Shown here: positions 1 through 41,940 of the stretch, piece after piece
Numbering within the stretch: position 1 is the first letter of the stretch
Layout of the letters: each line of letters opens with the position of its first letter
Source of the DNA: Eudorina sp. 2006-703-Eu-15
Taxonomy: Eukaryota; Chlorophyta; Chlorophyceae; Chlamydomonadales; Volvocaceae
DNA length: 64,000 nt
Assembly (NCBI GenBank): GCA_003117195.1
Contig: BDSI01000015.1
Location: forward strand, 497,001-561,000
Direction of reading: 5' to 3'
Program-made: the position numbers and the translations under genes
The notes under the pieces: model-generated
Told to the model about the DNA's origin: nothing
The model's database searches: none
The model's input: only the letters and a program-made list of their open reading frames with translations

Positions 1-253
1 CCCTCACAGCGGCAGGCTCCCCTCCTCCGTGCCCCAAGCGGCAGTGCGGTGTCGAGCCCGTCATCCGTCATCCGTAAGTTACGGATGACGGACCGTATCC
101 TCAACCCCAAGCCCGTGTCCCCTGCCCACGCGCAGCAGGGCAACGTCGCCTCGGTTCGGTACCCCCTATCCTATCCGTATAACAGAACCCCGACATCCGT
201 AACCGATCCCCATCGCGCCGCGGCCGCCGCCGCCGCCGCCGCAGTGCACCCAC
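1..253 (-). other. Intron of the dynein gene running off the window
   Basis: Downstream of the exon 46 donor (GTGGGT, complement of 248-253) no conserved dynein block is visible. The stretch begins with a GGC/CCG run at 220-241, then shows nothing recognisable. The next exon (AAA4/stalk side) should lie left of position 1. Confidence 0.7.
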
Positions 254-27035
<26,782 letters not shown>

Positions 27036-27417
27036 CGTCCCAATCCATAGTAGTTCAATCAAACTCTACGGTCTCTGTACATCGTCGCATTAGAGAAGGG
27101 TACAGTCCAACTCTTTTCCGTAGGTTCAGTAAACATTATCTTTATGGAGAATCGCCATGCCACATGTAAGTCATACTATTGCTCTTTGGGTCTTCTCTCA
27201 CTGACGGAGCAGAGAGTCTAAGAGACGCCGTACACTGTATACAGTTTCGCTATTCCAAGGAGTTGCCTTCCCGGCAATAATTGCAAGTGTTACGCCGTTG
27301 CAGGCCCTGATAAATTTTGATGAAATTGCGGGTCTGCTAGTGTTCACTGCGGCAGACTGCATCTGGACGTTTCAACTGGGCAACTCTCTGCTTATCTATT
27401 GAAAATAATTGCTGAAA
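27036..27417. promoter_or_regulatory. Divergent intergenic region (putative bidirectional promoter) of dynein and TRM61
   Basis: The 382 bp between the two inferred start codons is the only non-coding DNA separating head-to-head genes, so both promoters and both 5' untranslated regions must fit here. By eye it is AT-richer than its surroundings. It contains a short palindrome-like stretch (GTTGCC, five bases, GGCAAT) at 27263-27279 and an ACTGTATACAGT palindrome at 27234-27245. No clear TATA box can be assigned. The dynein start is less certain than the TRM61 start, which would change the exact span. Confidence 0.55.
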
Positions 27418-30686
<3,269 letters not shown>

Positions 30687-32366
30687 TCCCGCCACACAGC
30701 CTCGCACCCTGGATGTGGCCCCCTGGCCCTGGGTGTCAGGCCCCACGGCTCATTGGGTGCGGGCTGGCACCTAGCAGCACACGGGCTGTGTTCGGTCGGG
30801 CGGGTCTCTTTTCTACTCACAGGCTGTGGGATGTGTTGCGCGGACGCCGCAGCGCGTGGCGATCGATGCCACCGTGCTTGGGAATAAGAAGGGAAAAGCC
30901 AGACCCAGAACGACGAACCCGGGCACATCCAACGATAATGCGATATGTAGGCAACGTGCTTTTGCGTGTGATTGGGGGGCCCGGGCGGGGGATGCTCTCG
31001 TGCGGTCGTGCGGCCTCCAGAGGGGGAGGACTGGTTGCGCTGGATTCCGCTTTGGGGCAGTAGGAATGAGGTAGGTATGTCATAGAGCTGGGGCGTTGGT
31101 TTTAGGAGTTTTACCTAGCAAGTCTCGGGACAGAGGATAGGTTCGCCGCAGGTGTGTGAGCGTGTGGGCCTTGTTGGACGGTTCGATGTTCGGGGCACGC
31201 ACGTCACTGGCTTCTTGTCAGCGCCTTTAGAGGCAGTTACTTCAGACAGACACAGCGGGAAGTTGGTCGTGGCTATTGCGCCAGGCGGTTTTGCTAGGAT
31301 TTGGCGGGAAGGGTTCAGGCGATCAGGCCTGAGGACCGTTCCGATTGCGGTGTCGATGGGGCGGTGTGGGTGTGGCCCTGTGTGACCCACGCTCGAGCGC
31401 CGCTCAGCTGCTTTTCATGCCCGCAGACCTGCGTGACTTGATGCCGTTGGTGATGGAGCGTGCGACCTGCAAGTGCTGTTTTTGGCCGTTCTCGCCGGGA
31501 GCGGGGACCTGTATGGGAACACTTTGAGGCAACGCCTCCTCGCTTGCACCCTTGTTTCTGAATTGTGAACTCGTTCATTTGTTCGGAAGGCCGCCCACCC
31601 TGCACCTCCGAAGGCAGCCTACCCTCCCGCGTCGAGATTTAGGGAACCTTCACTATATTTTCGAATTATCCGAGGGAAGGGCTGAGCTACCAGCCCGTGA
31701 ATCGTAAGTGGGGCTCCAAGAGGCGGGCTGACCGTCCTGGCGTCAGACAGCCATCTAGCTGTCATAGGTACGATAGCTGTCATTCTGGGTGCCGTACCGT
31801 TTCGGACGCCTCCCGAACCACCTCAGCCGTCAGCACCAGCACGCCCCCCTTCCGACACTTCCTGAACCCTTTCTCAACACTTCGTGATAATTCGCGACCA
31901 CAATTCGAAGCACACCTTCACGCACAGCGCCATCCGTTGTCCTAGCTGGCGGACTGCTCGTGCAGCAGCCTGCACCTCAGCACCCTCGCCTCCCCGAACC
32001 GGTCTCGGTGGGTTGCACGGCAGGCGGCAGACGGCGGCAGCTGCCCCCCGCGGTACCGCACCCCACACGAGGCGAACGCGTTAAAAAGCGCAATCGGCTC
32101 CGGGCCTCGCATCACAGATTCCAGATTGCGTCCAGCAGTACAGCACACCACCCCAATTGCCGCAACCCGTCCAGCGAATCAGTCGAACACCCAGCTTGCC
32201 CACCAACTTATTAACCGCGTTTGCGGAGCTGCGCTTCTTGCGGCACGCCCAACGAACCTCTTAGAGCCTCCGCCAACGCCTACCTCGCCCTCGAGCCCCA
32301 GCCGTGGACCCCATTCGCGACTCCTGCGGGCTGTGGTCCACGTCCCGGGGGCCTGTCCCCCCCGCT
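30687..32366. other. Intergenic region between TRM61 and the CotH-like gene
   Basis: No open frame here shows a recognisable domain or splice-consistent extension. It must contain the 3' untranslated region of TRM61 and the promoter/5' leader of the next gene. A copy of dispersed repeat family B sits at about 30793-30828. Direct repeats of AGCTGTCAT occur near 31757 and 31772. No TGTAA poly(A) motif was found in the first several hundred bases. Confidence 0.5.
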
Positions 32367-35300
32367 ATGATTCTGACACGGCGCTCAGGCGCCGCGGACG
32401 GCCCCGGAGAGGCCGCCGCGCCGGCCGGGCGGCAGGCGTCCTGCGCCGCCCAGGGTGCCGCCGGCCATCCACCCCGCCGCTGCCTCACCACTACCGGCAG
32501 CAAGCCGACCCGGAATCACACTCGGCATGTCCGACCTTCCGCAGTGCTGCTGCTCAGCTGCACAGCCCTGCTGGCGCTGTGTGCGACCCTGTTGACGCTG
32601 GCGGGACCCACCGTGGCCTCCGAGACCAGTACGACAACCGGCGCTGGCACGACCCCCGCCAATGCCAGAGTCGGCGGCGCCGGCGGTGCCAACGCAACCG
32701 CGTCCCCGTCTGCTGAGACCACAGCACCCCCCGCGGCAGCGAAGCATGCCCGCGGGGCCGGTAGGCACAACCACAACGGCACGCGAAGCAGTAACGCCAG
32801 CAGCGTCGGCGCGGACGTGACCCACGGGTCATCGATCAAGATCACGCGCCAGGAGGCCGCGCTCCGGGCTTCGGCTTCGGGCGCGATGCAGGTGGGGAGT
32901 GCAGCCGTCGGGACTGTCGGTTTGTATCAAAGTGCGGTCGTAATTAAGATAGCCATGCAGCAGGGGGTTTATGCCATTATGCGGTGTGGGGTGAGGAGGC
33001 TGAGGCTGTCACCCGCAGGGTCCGCTGTAACGACAGCGTTGGAGTCGTTGGTGCAGTGACCTGCTGCGGGGAGGCGTACCGGTAACACGGAGTGCGGGTG
33101 ACGCCGTCAGCCTCCCTGGCCGTGTAACCCTTTCCCTCTCCGGCCGCTCGCCATCTCCCCTAACTGTGCTTTCCCGCCCACAACTGCCTCCGTCGCAGGG
33201 CCCTGGCGCCGTAGGCCCGCCTTCCACCCTTGGAGCAGTCCCTCCCGTCCCCGCTGACAATGTGACGCCCCCAAACTCCTCGGCCGTTGCCGCCGCCCGA
33301 CTCGCCAGCGGGCGTCACCTGCTGCAGCAGTCCACCTCCTCCTTCGGCGGCGACTGCTGCAGCCGCCTGTCGGCCGCCTCCGTGGGCTTCAGCGGCGCGG
33401 TCCCGCTGGTCCTGGTCGACACCGGCGGGAGCAAGATCGCCGCCAAAGAGCCCCCCGTCCGGGCCACCATATGCAGTTGCAGGTCGGTGGCTGGGATGGA
33501 CTCCGGCGAATAGTGCAGCAGCAACAGCAACAGGTGCAGCTACGGCTACAGCAGCAACAGCAGCAGCAGCAGCAGCAGCAACGTGGGACGGAAGTGGAAG
33601 CGGAGAGACCCGCGGGTCGCTCCGGACTGATCTATTTCCTGCTCAGGCGGTCCAGCGTTCAAGCATACCGGGGGCTTGTCCGCGGGTTGTCCGGGGGCTT
33701 GTGCGGGGCCCTCCACTCTGCCGTAGCCCAGGGGGCTTCGACGCCTTGACCCTCGACCTGCCATCCATTCTCTGGGGTCACCGTAAGCTCACCGTTGGCA
33801 GAAAAATAGAGTAACACCTCTCGCAAAAACATAGCCGAGAGATCCCGGGCCTCCGTTTCGACACCTTACCCCACGCAAGCAGCGACCCCGGGGTGGGTCT
33901 CATCCATTGTTGAATGAACGAACGTTACGTGTTGTGTTTTCACGTCACGACCACGGCCTGTGTTGTGTCCTGTCTTGATCGTGTCATCGCCCTCGCAGCC
34001 CGTCGGGCGGCAGCTGGGACGGCAAGCCCTACGTGGACTTCACCGCGGATGCCCTGGTCAAGCTGCGAGGCAGCAGCTCCCTCCAGAACAACAAAAAGAG
34101 CTACAACCTCAAGTTCCGCGCGCGGAGCCCCTCTGGCGGTGTCGCCAAGCTGATGGTGGGTCCAAGAAAAGACGGCCAGCCTATCTCTCGTGCACTTTTC
34201 TCGTCACTCTTCATTTTCCGCACGTTGTCTCGTACATGCATCAGGAGCCTGTGAGGAGATCTCTGGATGTGCCGTACCGGGATCTGTGCTGTACAGGTAC
34301 CCTTCCTGGGGATGCCCGGTGACGACCAATGGGCGCTGTACGGCCCCGAGACCGACAAGACCCTTGGCATGCGCAACGTCCTGGCGTACGACATCTTCCG
34401 CCGCATGGGCCACTGGGCACCGCGCACCCGGTACTGCGAGGTACGGCGGTACGATTATACGGCGGTGCATGCCCGGGCATTTGTGGCCGTGTACCATCCG
34501 GGCAGGCCCGGCATGAGTGCCGCGGAACCTTCGGGGCGCGTGTCGCCCACCAGCGCCCGCCGTACCAACGATCCTGCCGTACTTGTGCAGGTATTCCTTG
34601 TGGACGACGGCTCCGGAACCGTGAAGCCCTCGGACTACCTGGGGCTGTTCATCGCCACGGAGCGGGTCACTGTGGGGCCCGACCGAGTAAACGTCCGGCG
34701 GATGGACCCGGATAAGGACCTGTCAGGTGGGTGAGCAGGTGTCAGGTGGGTGAGCAGGTGTCAGGTCGGTTGAGCAGGTGGCGCAGTTTCGTTTATGCAG
34801 TGTATGGTGAGGAAGCTTTGGCTGTCACCGATGACCCGCTGGGTCCGCTGTAACATCCTTAATAAACAGGGGCAACGACCGGGAAGCCAGCTAGAAGGCG
34901 TGTGGGTAATGTGTGTAAAGGAAAATTGAGGTAATTGTGTGTAGATGTGAGTGACTGAGCTGGGGCACCGGCGCCGTACCCGTGCGTAGGGTTTACGGTA
35001 CTTGTTCCGGGCGCGCTGCCCCTTTATCTGCTGCTGTACACTGCCGTACCGTGCTAATCCAGGCGGCTACATCTTCGGCTACGAGAACGACAACATCGAG
35101 GTCGACGATCTGACGTTCCGGCCGGCCACCTCCCTGCTCAACTTCGTCATGCACGCACCCACCTTTGAGGACGCGGCCCGCCACCCCACGCCGCGTGAGG
35201 CGGCGGCGCTGCGGTGAGCAAACCGAGGGGACTCAGTCCGGTCCGGTCCAAGCCGTGCTAATCCCATCAAACGACATCTTTCTTTACAACGTAACGTTAA

Positions 35301-38300
35301 TCCATTCATTTATATCTCTTGACAGTCCCGTTACAATAAAGCCGTGTAACGTCCGCGCAGGTGGATTGCGGCGTACGTCAACCAGATGGAGTCCGCGCTG
35401 TTGACGGGCTTCCCCGGCCAGGCGGCCATACGGTCCAAGGCGGCCGCGCTGGGGTCGCAGGTATGTATGTGGGGGGCTGCCCAGGGTTCGGGGCTGTGCG
35501 GATCCGTCTGCCAGCGTGGCAGGGTCCTACTGCAGGGTCCTACTGCAGGGTCCTACTGCAGGGTCCTACTGCAGGGTCTCAGCAACCCAATCGTGTGTGT
35601 CAACCACACAGAGGTGTCGGAAGTTATTGAATGCCCTGAACACAACGAGGCTACAGGTGCCCCGAGCGGGATCCCATAGTTCAGAGGGCCAGGCCGCACC
35701 GACCGCCACATGTCCAAGGCGTCGCAGGGCTCCCATTCTGCTTTGCCCTGGCGCCTGGGCCCGATGCCGCTTTGCCCGGCCCCTTTTCCCCTGCTCGTAC
35801 CAGGGCCTCACCGCTGGGCTACCTAACGGACCCAACGGCCCCACGGCGGCCGACAGTTACACCATTGCCGCCAGCGGCTGGCGCGACTTGATCGAGGTAC
35901 AGCTGAAAAGACGCTCCGCGGGCACCTCCCCAACGCACTTGCGTGGTGACGGCAGGTGCCCCCCATCCCACCTCCTGCGGTCTGGTTGTCCAACGTGTCC
36001 ATCCATCTGTTGGTGTACGGGACTTCGCACCCACGTCATTGACCAACCTGGAGGTCATGACCCGCCGTGCACTACTGCCGTCCAAGGTCAAAATGACCCG
36101 CCGTGCACTACTGCCGTACAGAACAAAGTAACCTGCCGTGCACTACTGCCGTACAGAACAAAGTAACCTGCCGTACATACTGCCGTACAGATGGAATCCT
36201 TCATCGACTACTTCCTGGCCACGGAGCTGTACAAGAACCCGGACGGCTACCGGGGCTCCATCTACATGTCCAAGAACGTCGGCTCACCAGTCGCCTTCGG
36301 ACCCCCGTGGGTGAGACCCCGCCCGCCGCTCAGTCCCAGCGGAGTGCCTAGTCTGATTGGGCCAGCCTTTCTGTGGAGTACTACCCCGTAGATTAGATGG
36401 GTGGAGCAGTACGACACCACCGCAGCAGAACCCATCTTCTTCTTATTAAGGATGTCACATCTTCTTAGCTGCAGAAACCCGCACGACCAACATCAGGGCT
36501 CACCTGAACATTTCCCCCGCCCAAACCGCCCCTCTCTCCCCAAGGACTACAATGAGGCCTTCGGCATTTGCTGCGGCTACCCCATCGAGGGCTTTGACAG
36601 GTAGGGCGCGGATGAAAGGGTGGTGGAAAGGGCCAAGAGAGAGGGTTGGCTTCAGTTTGTAGGTTTTCTGACTCGTGCGGGGCCAGAAACCCTGCGAAAG
36701 GTCGTACATACGTGCCACACCGTCCGGAGCGTGCGATAGACGAGGTCGGCGGGCGCGAGACGCACGTACGGCCGCGGGCGCTGCGGTGGCAACACGGCAG
36801 CCACCGCTCATGATGCCGCGAAGCAGAAACGCGCGCTCGGTGGTTGCATGCACGGTGCGGCGCACCCAGCCCGTTGCACCCAGCCCAGCCAGCAAGCGCC
36901 GCCTGCACGTGTCCGCCGCAGCAGATCCGGCTGCAAACCGCGCGAATCGATACACCACGTCCCTTCACTGCGAATTTTAACTGCGCCGCTGTCCTGTACT
37001 ACCGAATCCGCTGATTTGAATGAACGTTAAAGCGGACCCCAAAGGGATCAACGGCTGATACGCCTGCACCCACCGGTGTTCGAAACGGCGGTGTCCTGGC
37101 AAGTATCAACTGTGCTCACCCGAAACCAATCAAGCACCGACTAACCCTCCTGGACCTCGTGGCCCCGTCGCCAACGCGGCCCCCGACTGCAGGAACGGTG
37201 TGAGCTCGGGCAGCAGCGGCGGCAGCGCCATAAGCGCCGAGGGCTGGAGGTTCAACATCTGCGACCAACCGGAGCGCTGCAAGGCCGACCCGGTGGACGG
37301 CATCTCGCAGTACTACCGATCCTCCTGGCGGGTGGGTGGCTGGCCTTGCTGGCAGGGAGCCTGGATCCTGGATGGGTGGCCGGGCGATGACGTAGATGAC
37401 GTGGGTGGCTGGGTGGCCGTAGCGGTTCCCCGTAGCGGTTAAACGAAACCCCCCAAACCCCGGACATCTCATCTGCACTGCAAGCCCTCACTGCTCGCTC
37501 GCCCCCACGCCCCGCAGGACCCCTCCCTCCGCACCTCTGTGGGACAGCGGTGGCAGCAGCTGCGCGCCGGCCAGCTGACCGACGACGTGCTGGCCAGCCT
37601 GGTCGACTCACAGACCAGCCTCATCCGGGACGCCGCCCTGCGCGACTACAGGTGCGTGAGAGCGCCGGAAAGGCCGGGTGGCGCTTGCTTGGCCGGGCGG
37701 CGCTTGCTTGGCCGGGCGGCGCTTGCTTGGCCGGGCGGCGCTTGCTTGGCCGGGCGGCGCTTGCTTGGCCGGGCGGCGCTTGCTTGGCCGGGCGGCGCTT
37801 GCTTGGCCGGGCGGCGCTTGCTTGGCCCTATTACACTTCACGTCACGTACAGCAGCGCAATTGATACCGTGTCAGGGGATTGGGATGCTCAGTTGCTCAC
37901 ATCGGTGAAGGCTTGCAGGGGCCTGAACGCCTTAGGCTGAGGGGGGACCCTATCGCCTGTCGCCGCCCCGCCCGTCGCTCCCAAGATCAGTGACATGTGC
38001 TGTGTGCCCCTGTCCAGCAGATGCCCGCGGCCGTGCGAGAACGCACTGCGACCGTGTGCATACCAACTGGTTCTACCTGTCCCTACCTGTTACGATTTGT
38101 TCCTAGCTGAATGAATGACCGGTGCAGCGGACCCCGAAAAGGGATCAACGGTGTATATATACCAGGGCAAGCCCCAGCTGGCCCCACCGATGATAAGGCG
38201 GCACAAGGTGCCCCCACACCTCAACGCCTACCTGCTACCACCTGCCCCTACCTCATCCTACCTGTTCCTAACGCTAACACTCCATGGGGCCCCGACAACG

Positions 38301-38666
38301 AACGCCTTTTCCTCATCCATGCCCTCCCTTTGCAGCCGCTGGTCTGCTATTCGTCAGTCGCCGTACTTCAAGTCGCCTCAAGACCAATGGCAGTACGAGG
38401 TGGGACAGCTCCGAGGCTGGCTGCTGGCGCGAGCTCAGTGGATGGACCGGGCCCTGGCGGATGCGGCTCGCGGCGGCTGGGGCTCAGTCGCCTCGACGAC
38501 CGGTGGGCCGCGGTTCTCCACCCCTGCTGGGGCCACCCCCTCAACCGCTTCGTACGGCAATGTGTACGGCGGTGGTGGCGGGCAGGTGGCCGCCCAGGCG
38601 GCGCCGCCCCTGGGCCGGGGGCTGTTCATGAACTTGCTGTTCGGCGGTGGTCGGAGGCGACGATAG
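32367..38666 (+). CDS. CotH-family kinase-like protein with N-terminal membrane anchor
   Basis: Related to CotH, an atypical protein kinase first known from Bacillus spore coats; eukaryotic members are secretory-pathway or surface proteins (family knowledge). Thirteen exons: 32367-32891, 33199-33482, 33999-34155, 34297-34440, 34591-34726, 35063-35213, 35361-35460, 35804-35896, 36191-36310, 36545-36600, 37193-37331, 37518-37651, 38336-38666; 789 residues, all in phase. A hydrophobic segment at residues ~59-80 after a basic stretch suggests a type II membrane protein, and NAT, NGT and NAS glycosylation sites follow it. CotH blocks in order: VPLVLVDTGGS, LRGSSS..NNKKSYNLKFR, DDQWALYGPETDKTLGMRN, DYLGLFIATERV, the YFLATELYKNPDGY helix, and PWDYNEAFG at ~569-577, the metal-binding WDxD motif with Asn in place of the second Asp. 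The tail after ~590 matches the usual helical end. Substrate unknown; catalytic activity not proven by sequence. Confidence 0.85.
35521..35577. repeat. 13-bp tandem repeat in CotH-like gene intron 7
   Basis: Four and a half copies of AGGGTCCTACTGC. Confidence 0.95.
36059..36190. repeat. 36-bp tandem repeat ending at the exon 9 acceptor of the CotH-like gene
   Basis: Copies with core GTGCACTACTGCCGTACAG start at 36067, 36103 and 36139, followed by a shortened copy ending in the acceptor CTGCCGTACAG at 36190. Upstream copies carry the same potential acceptor. Confidence 0.9.
37679..37826. repeat. 19-bp minisatellite in CotH-like gene intron 12
   Basis: Eight nearly identical copies of CGCTTGCTTGGCCGGGCGG, beginning about 30 bp after the exon 12 donor. 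Confidence 0.95.
38108..38178 (+). repeat. Dispersed repeat family C copy in CotH-like gene intron 12
   Basis: TGAATGAATGACCGGTGCAG then CGGACCCCGAAAAGGGATCA and TATACCAGGGCAAGCCCCAG. Confidence 0.8.
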
Positions 38667-40184
38667 ATGGATGGAAGGCAGGGGCCGGCAGCGGGCGCAC
38701 GGATGTGCCGGAGGTCGGGTGTGCTTGTACTCCTGTACACCTGTACACCCGCCTGGAAAAATAGAGGGGTTCGGCATGACATAATCGGCAGAGTGGCAGG
38801 GCGGCAGGGTGGCCGAGTGGAGCTCAACGCGGCTCAGCCTGTACTAATTATGGGGGTCCAAGTCATCGTGTGACAGCCTTGGGTATTTCGCCATCCAAAC
38901 GCTGCCACCAAGACGAGCTGCCGGTGGTGTGGTGGAGTGGAACGGAGGGAGGGTTGAATTGAAAAAAAGAAAAAAACCCAAAGAACGGAGGGAGGGTAGC
39001 GACCCTGGGGCCTGATGACAGCGTTGGTATCAGCAAGTCAGCGAGTGTGCGTGTGAGTGTACGAGACAGGTTGGACATATGTGGGACACGCATGCATGCG
39101 CCTCCTGTTCGTACACCTTCCTAGTTCGTACAACCCTTCGCTTCCTTTCTGGGAACTGATGGGTTCCGTGGTCCCGGGGTCAGCAGGGGGCGTTCCGCAC
39201 GACTGCGGGGATGGAGGTACAGCTGGACTGGTGTGAGTTCCTGACTGATGGTGGGTGCAATGGAGCACTGAAGCTGGGACGTCACCCTTGCGTTGCGGTT
39301 TGCTAGCGAGCGCACGCGTGCCGTGAAGGTGGGGTTAGGGACACGGGGAGTAGGGACACGGGCGAAGAGCCGCGCGTGCTGGCGGACTACACGCACCGCT
39401 GATGAAATGCTGGTCAAGTCGATTTGACATACAGCAAGCAGGCGGCAATGGTAGGACCGGTATACATCGAAAGCGGTCGCCGTGGTGGCCTTGGCAGCGG
39501 TGTCTGAGCAGGTGTTGCTGCAATTCCGGTTATAATGCATAGAAATTTGAGTAGTACATTTTCTGCTGTAACAGCACCAAGCAGGTTGCATGCAGGAATG
39601 GTACAGTCGTACAGATGTTGATACGAATCAACACAGCCGAGGCAGATAATTTGAGTTGACGAACAGACTTATTCATGCAAGTTCTGGCCAGCTGTGGCAA
39701 CATCGTCAGATACAATGTGCGCGACAGACGTGCCAAAATTTAAATGCACGCAACACTGGCCGTGCGCCTGCAGTCATCACAATAAATTGCTTATCACTAA
39801 ACCGTGCAAGGCACATTACACAAAACATCAGCAAAGCAACATGCTTATACTTTCAACGGGGCGAGCAGCCGAGCACGCTGCGTAACCCTAACCAGGAAAA
39901 GGCATCACGAGCCTAGCGGTTCGTGCTTGACGAATGCGTATTTTCTGACGTTGCGAACTATCTACAAATCCTTACAATTGCGTTAAAATTTGCGTTAGAA
40001 TTGGCTCCGGAGCGGCGTCAAGTGACGGTGGTTGCTGCTCCCGTACGTTCCGACGATTCGCCCTACGCGGTGGTGGCAAATGACATTCCTTGTAACCATA
40101 TGGAAATTATTATTTCATTTGTCGCATGGTTGGGACTACTTTTACCGAATGCATTCTTTTCACCTCCCGACAGGGAAGCGCCTT
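38667..40184. other. Intergenic region after the CotH-like gene
   Basis: AT-richer than the genes around it. It contains a poly-purine patch (TTGAATTGAAAAAAAG, 38955-38970) resembling an element found in dynein introns, and a TGTAA motif at 39567-39571 that could be a distant poly(A) signal for the CotH-like gene. An open frame at 39923-40231 encodes a protein-like segment (LTIALKFALELAPERR) that might be an upstream exon of the next gene, but no start or splice chain could be built. Confidence 0.45.
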
Positions 40185-41888
40185 ATGACATGCAGGGCCA
40201 TCAGCAGCGCAAGTTCATCTTGCAATTGTAACTCTAAAATCCGACGCAGATACACAGCGGAACGGTGTTCTGTGTTAGCCGCGCTGCCGGAGACGTCTGC
40301 ATCAGCGCCGGCAGGCCGACATTACGCCGTGCCTTCATCAATCACGTCCAGGGCAGAGTTTGAACTGCAGTATCGTCAATATATGGCGACACCGAGCCGG
40401 TATTGCCGTTATGGTGACATCGAGCTGTACGCGCCCTCAGAGGACGGAGCGTTGTCGGTCCTGAAGGCTGTTGCGGAGCCGATGGTGCGCGCACAGCGCT
40501 GGTTGCGTCTTGGAGGCAGCCTCACCCCTTTCATTTTGTACGATTTGCTTAAGATATTCGCGGCGCTGGGAAGCAACAGAGAGATGATTTTGGCTGGTTC
40601 CGATGAGCTCGACGCACTCGCCGCCGCGCGTATTGGTAAACGCCGTGCTCGGACAGCCTCATCATCTGATAAGGAAGCTACAGTTGAAGCTTGGATGACG
40701 GGTAAGTAGGGGCTGCTCGGGGAAGAGGGTTCCAACGATGTATAAGTAACTGAGCAGGAACTGAGCTTTCTCTTGGCTGGGTTGGCACGACGCTCATATG
40801 TAAGGATGAAACAGTGATCACCTGTATTGCTTTTGGTATGCTGGTATTAGGCCGATGGCCCCCAGAACAACTGACTCAAGGTGCTGATGCATACATTTTA
40901 ATTGTATCGGAAAGATGGACACGTTCCGGTCTCGTTGCTTGAAGAGGGCAGCTATATTATTTACAGTACTACAGGAAATTAAGGAGAGAGTCGTTATTCA
41001 CCCTACCGTACCGTACTTCACCAGGCTGTCGAAGGAGTCCTGTCGAAAATGTGCGCCAGAGGCTCACGGCATAGAAGGCCGATGATAACATTGCCCTTGC
41101 TTATTTTTCAGAGTGTCCGTCGCATAACTGGTACATTCTGCTTTCGTTGTCCTCTGAAATCAGGCACCGACGGCATCTGCAATCATGCTCACGGCAGCGA
41201 CTTCACGGAGATGGGATTGAATCTGCGTCGGAGCGCCAGCAGTAACGGCAACAGCCGCCTCATTAGCACCAGATCTGCAAGTGGCAACTGCAACGGTAAC
41301 GGGACTTCCGTTGAAGAACCCGGGTCCACTGCAGCAACCGCGGCACTCGGGCCCCCCGGCTTCCTGCTCCTTCGCACCGCATACAACGACCGCGACTCCG
41401 CGTTTGCTGATCCCACCACCGCCGGCCTCCCCGCTGCGCTTGCCAGCGGGGCTGCGAGCCCGCTGCTTCTCGTGGAGATGCACGGCAGCGGTGACGTTGA
41501 CGGCGATGGCGGCGGCCGCGGCGGCGGGGGCACAGCGGGCTGTGTTCCGGAGCAGGAGCAGGGGCAGGGGCAGGGCCCGGCGGGGTCGGTAGTTACTGCC
41601 GCCAAGTACCGCCTTTGGTCACGGATGGTGGAGGCGGCACTTCACGCGAAGGGATCTGTGTCCGCCACCTCCGATGCCTTGGCCGGCAAGTACGGCAGTT
41701 GCCGCGGCCGCGGCGGCGCCGGCAGCGCACCTTGCGGTGCGGCGACGGCGGCGGCGGCGGCGGGCGCAGCCGGCCAGACCCGCGGTCCTCCCTGGCGCCC
41801 ACCAGGTGCCCGTCCGCGTTCTGACGGACATGAAGCACTGGCGGTTCTATTGCCTCCGAGAAACGCCGCGGCAGCACACGGTGGGTAG

Positions 41889-41940
<52 letters not shown>

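Noticed and set aside
39923..40231. Possible upstream exon of the 40185-42921 gene
   Set aside because: The peptide looks protein-like but no ATG and no phase-compatible donor to the next exon were found.
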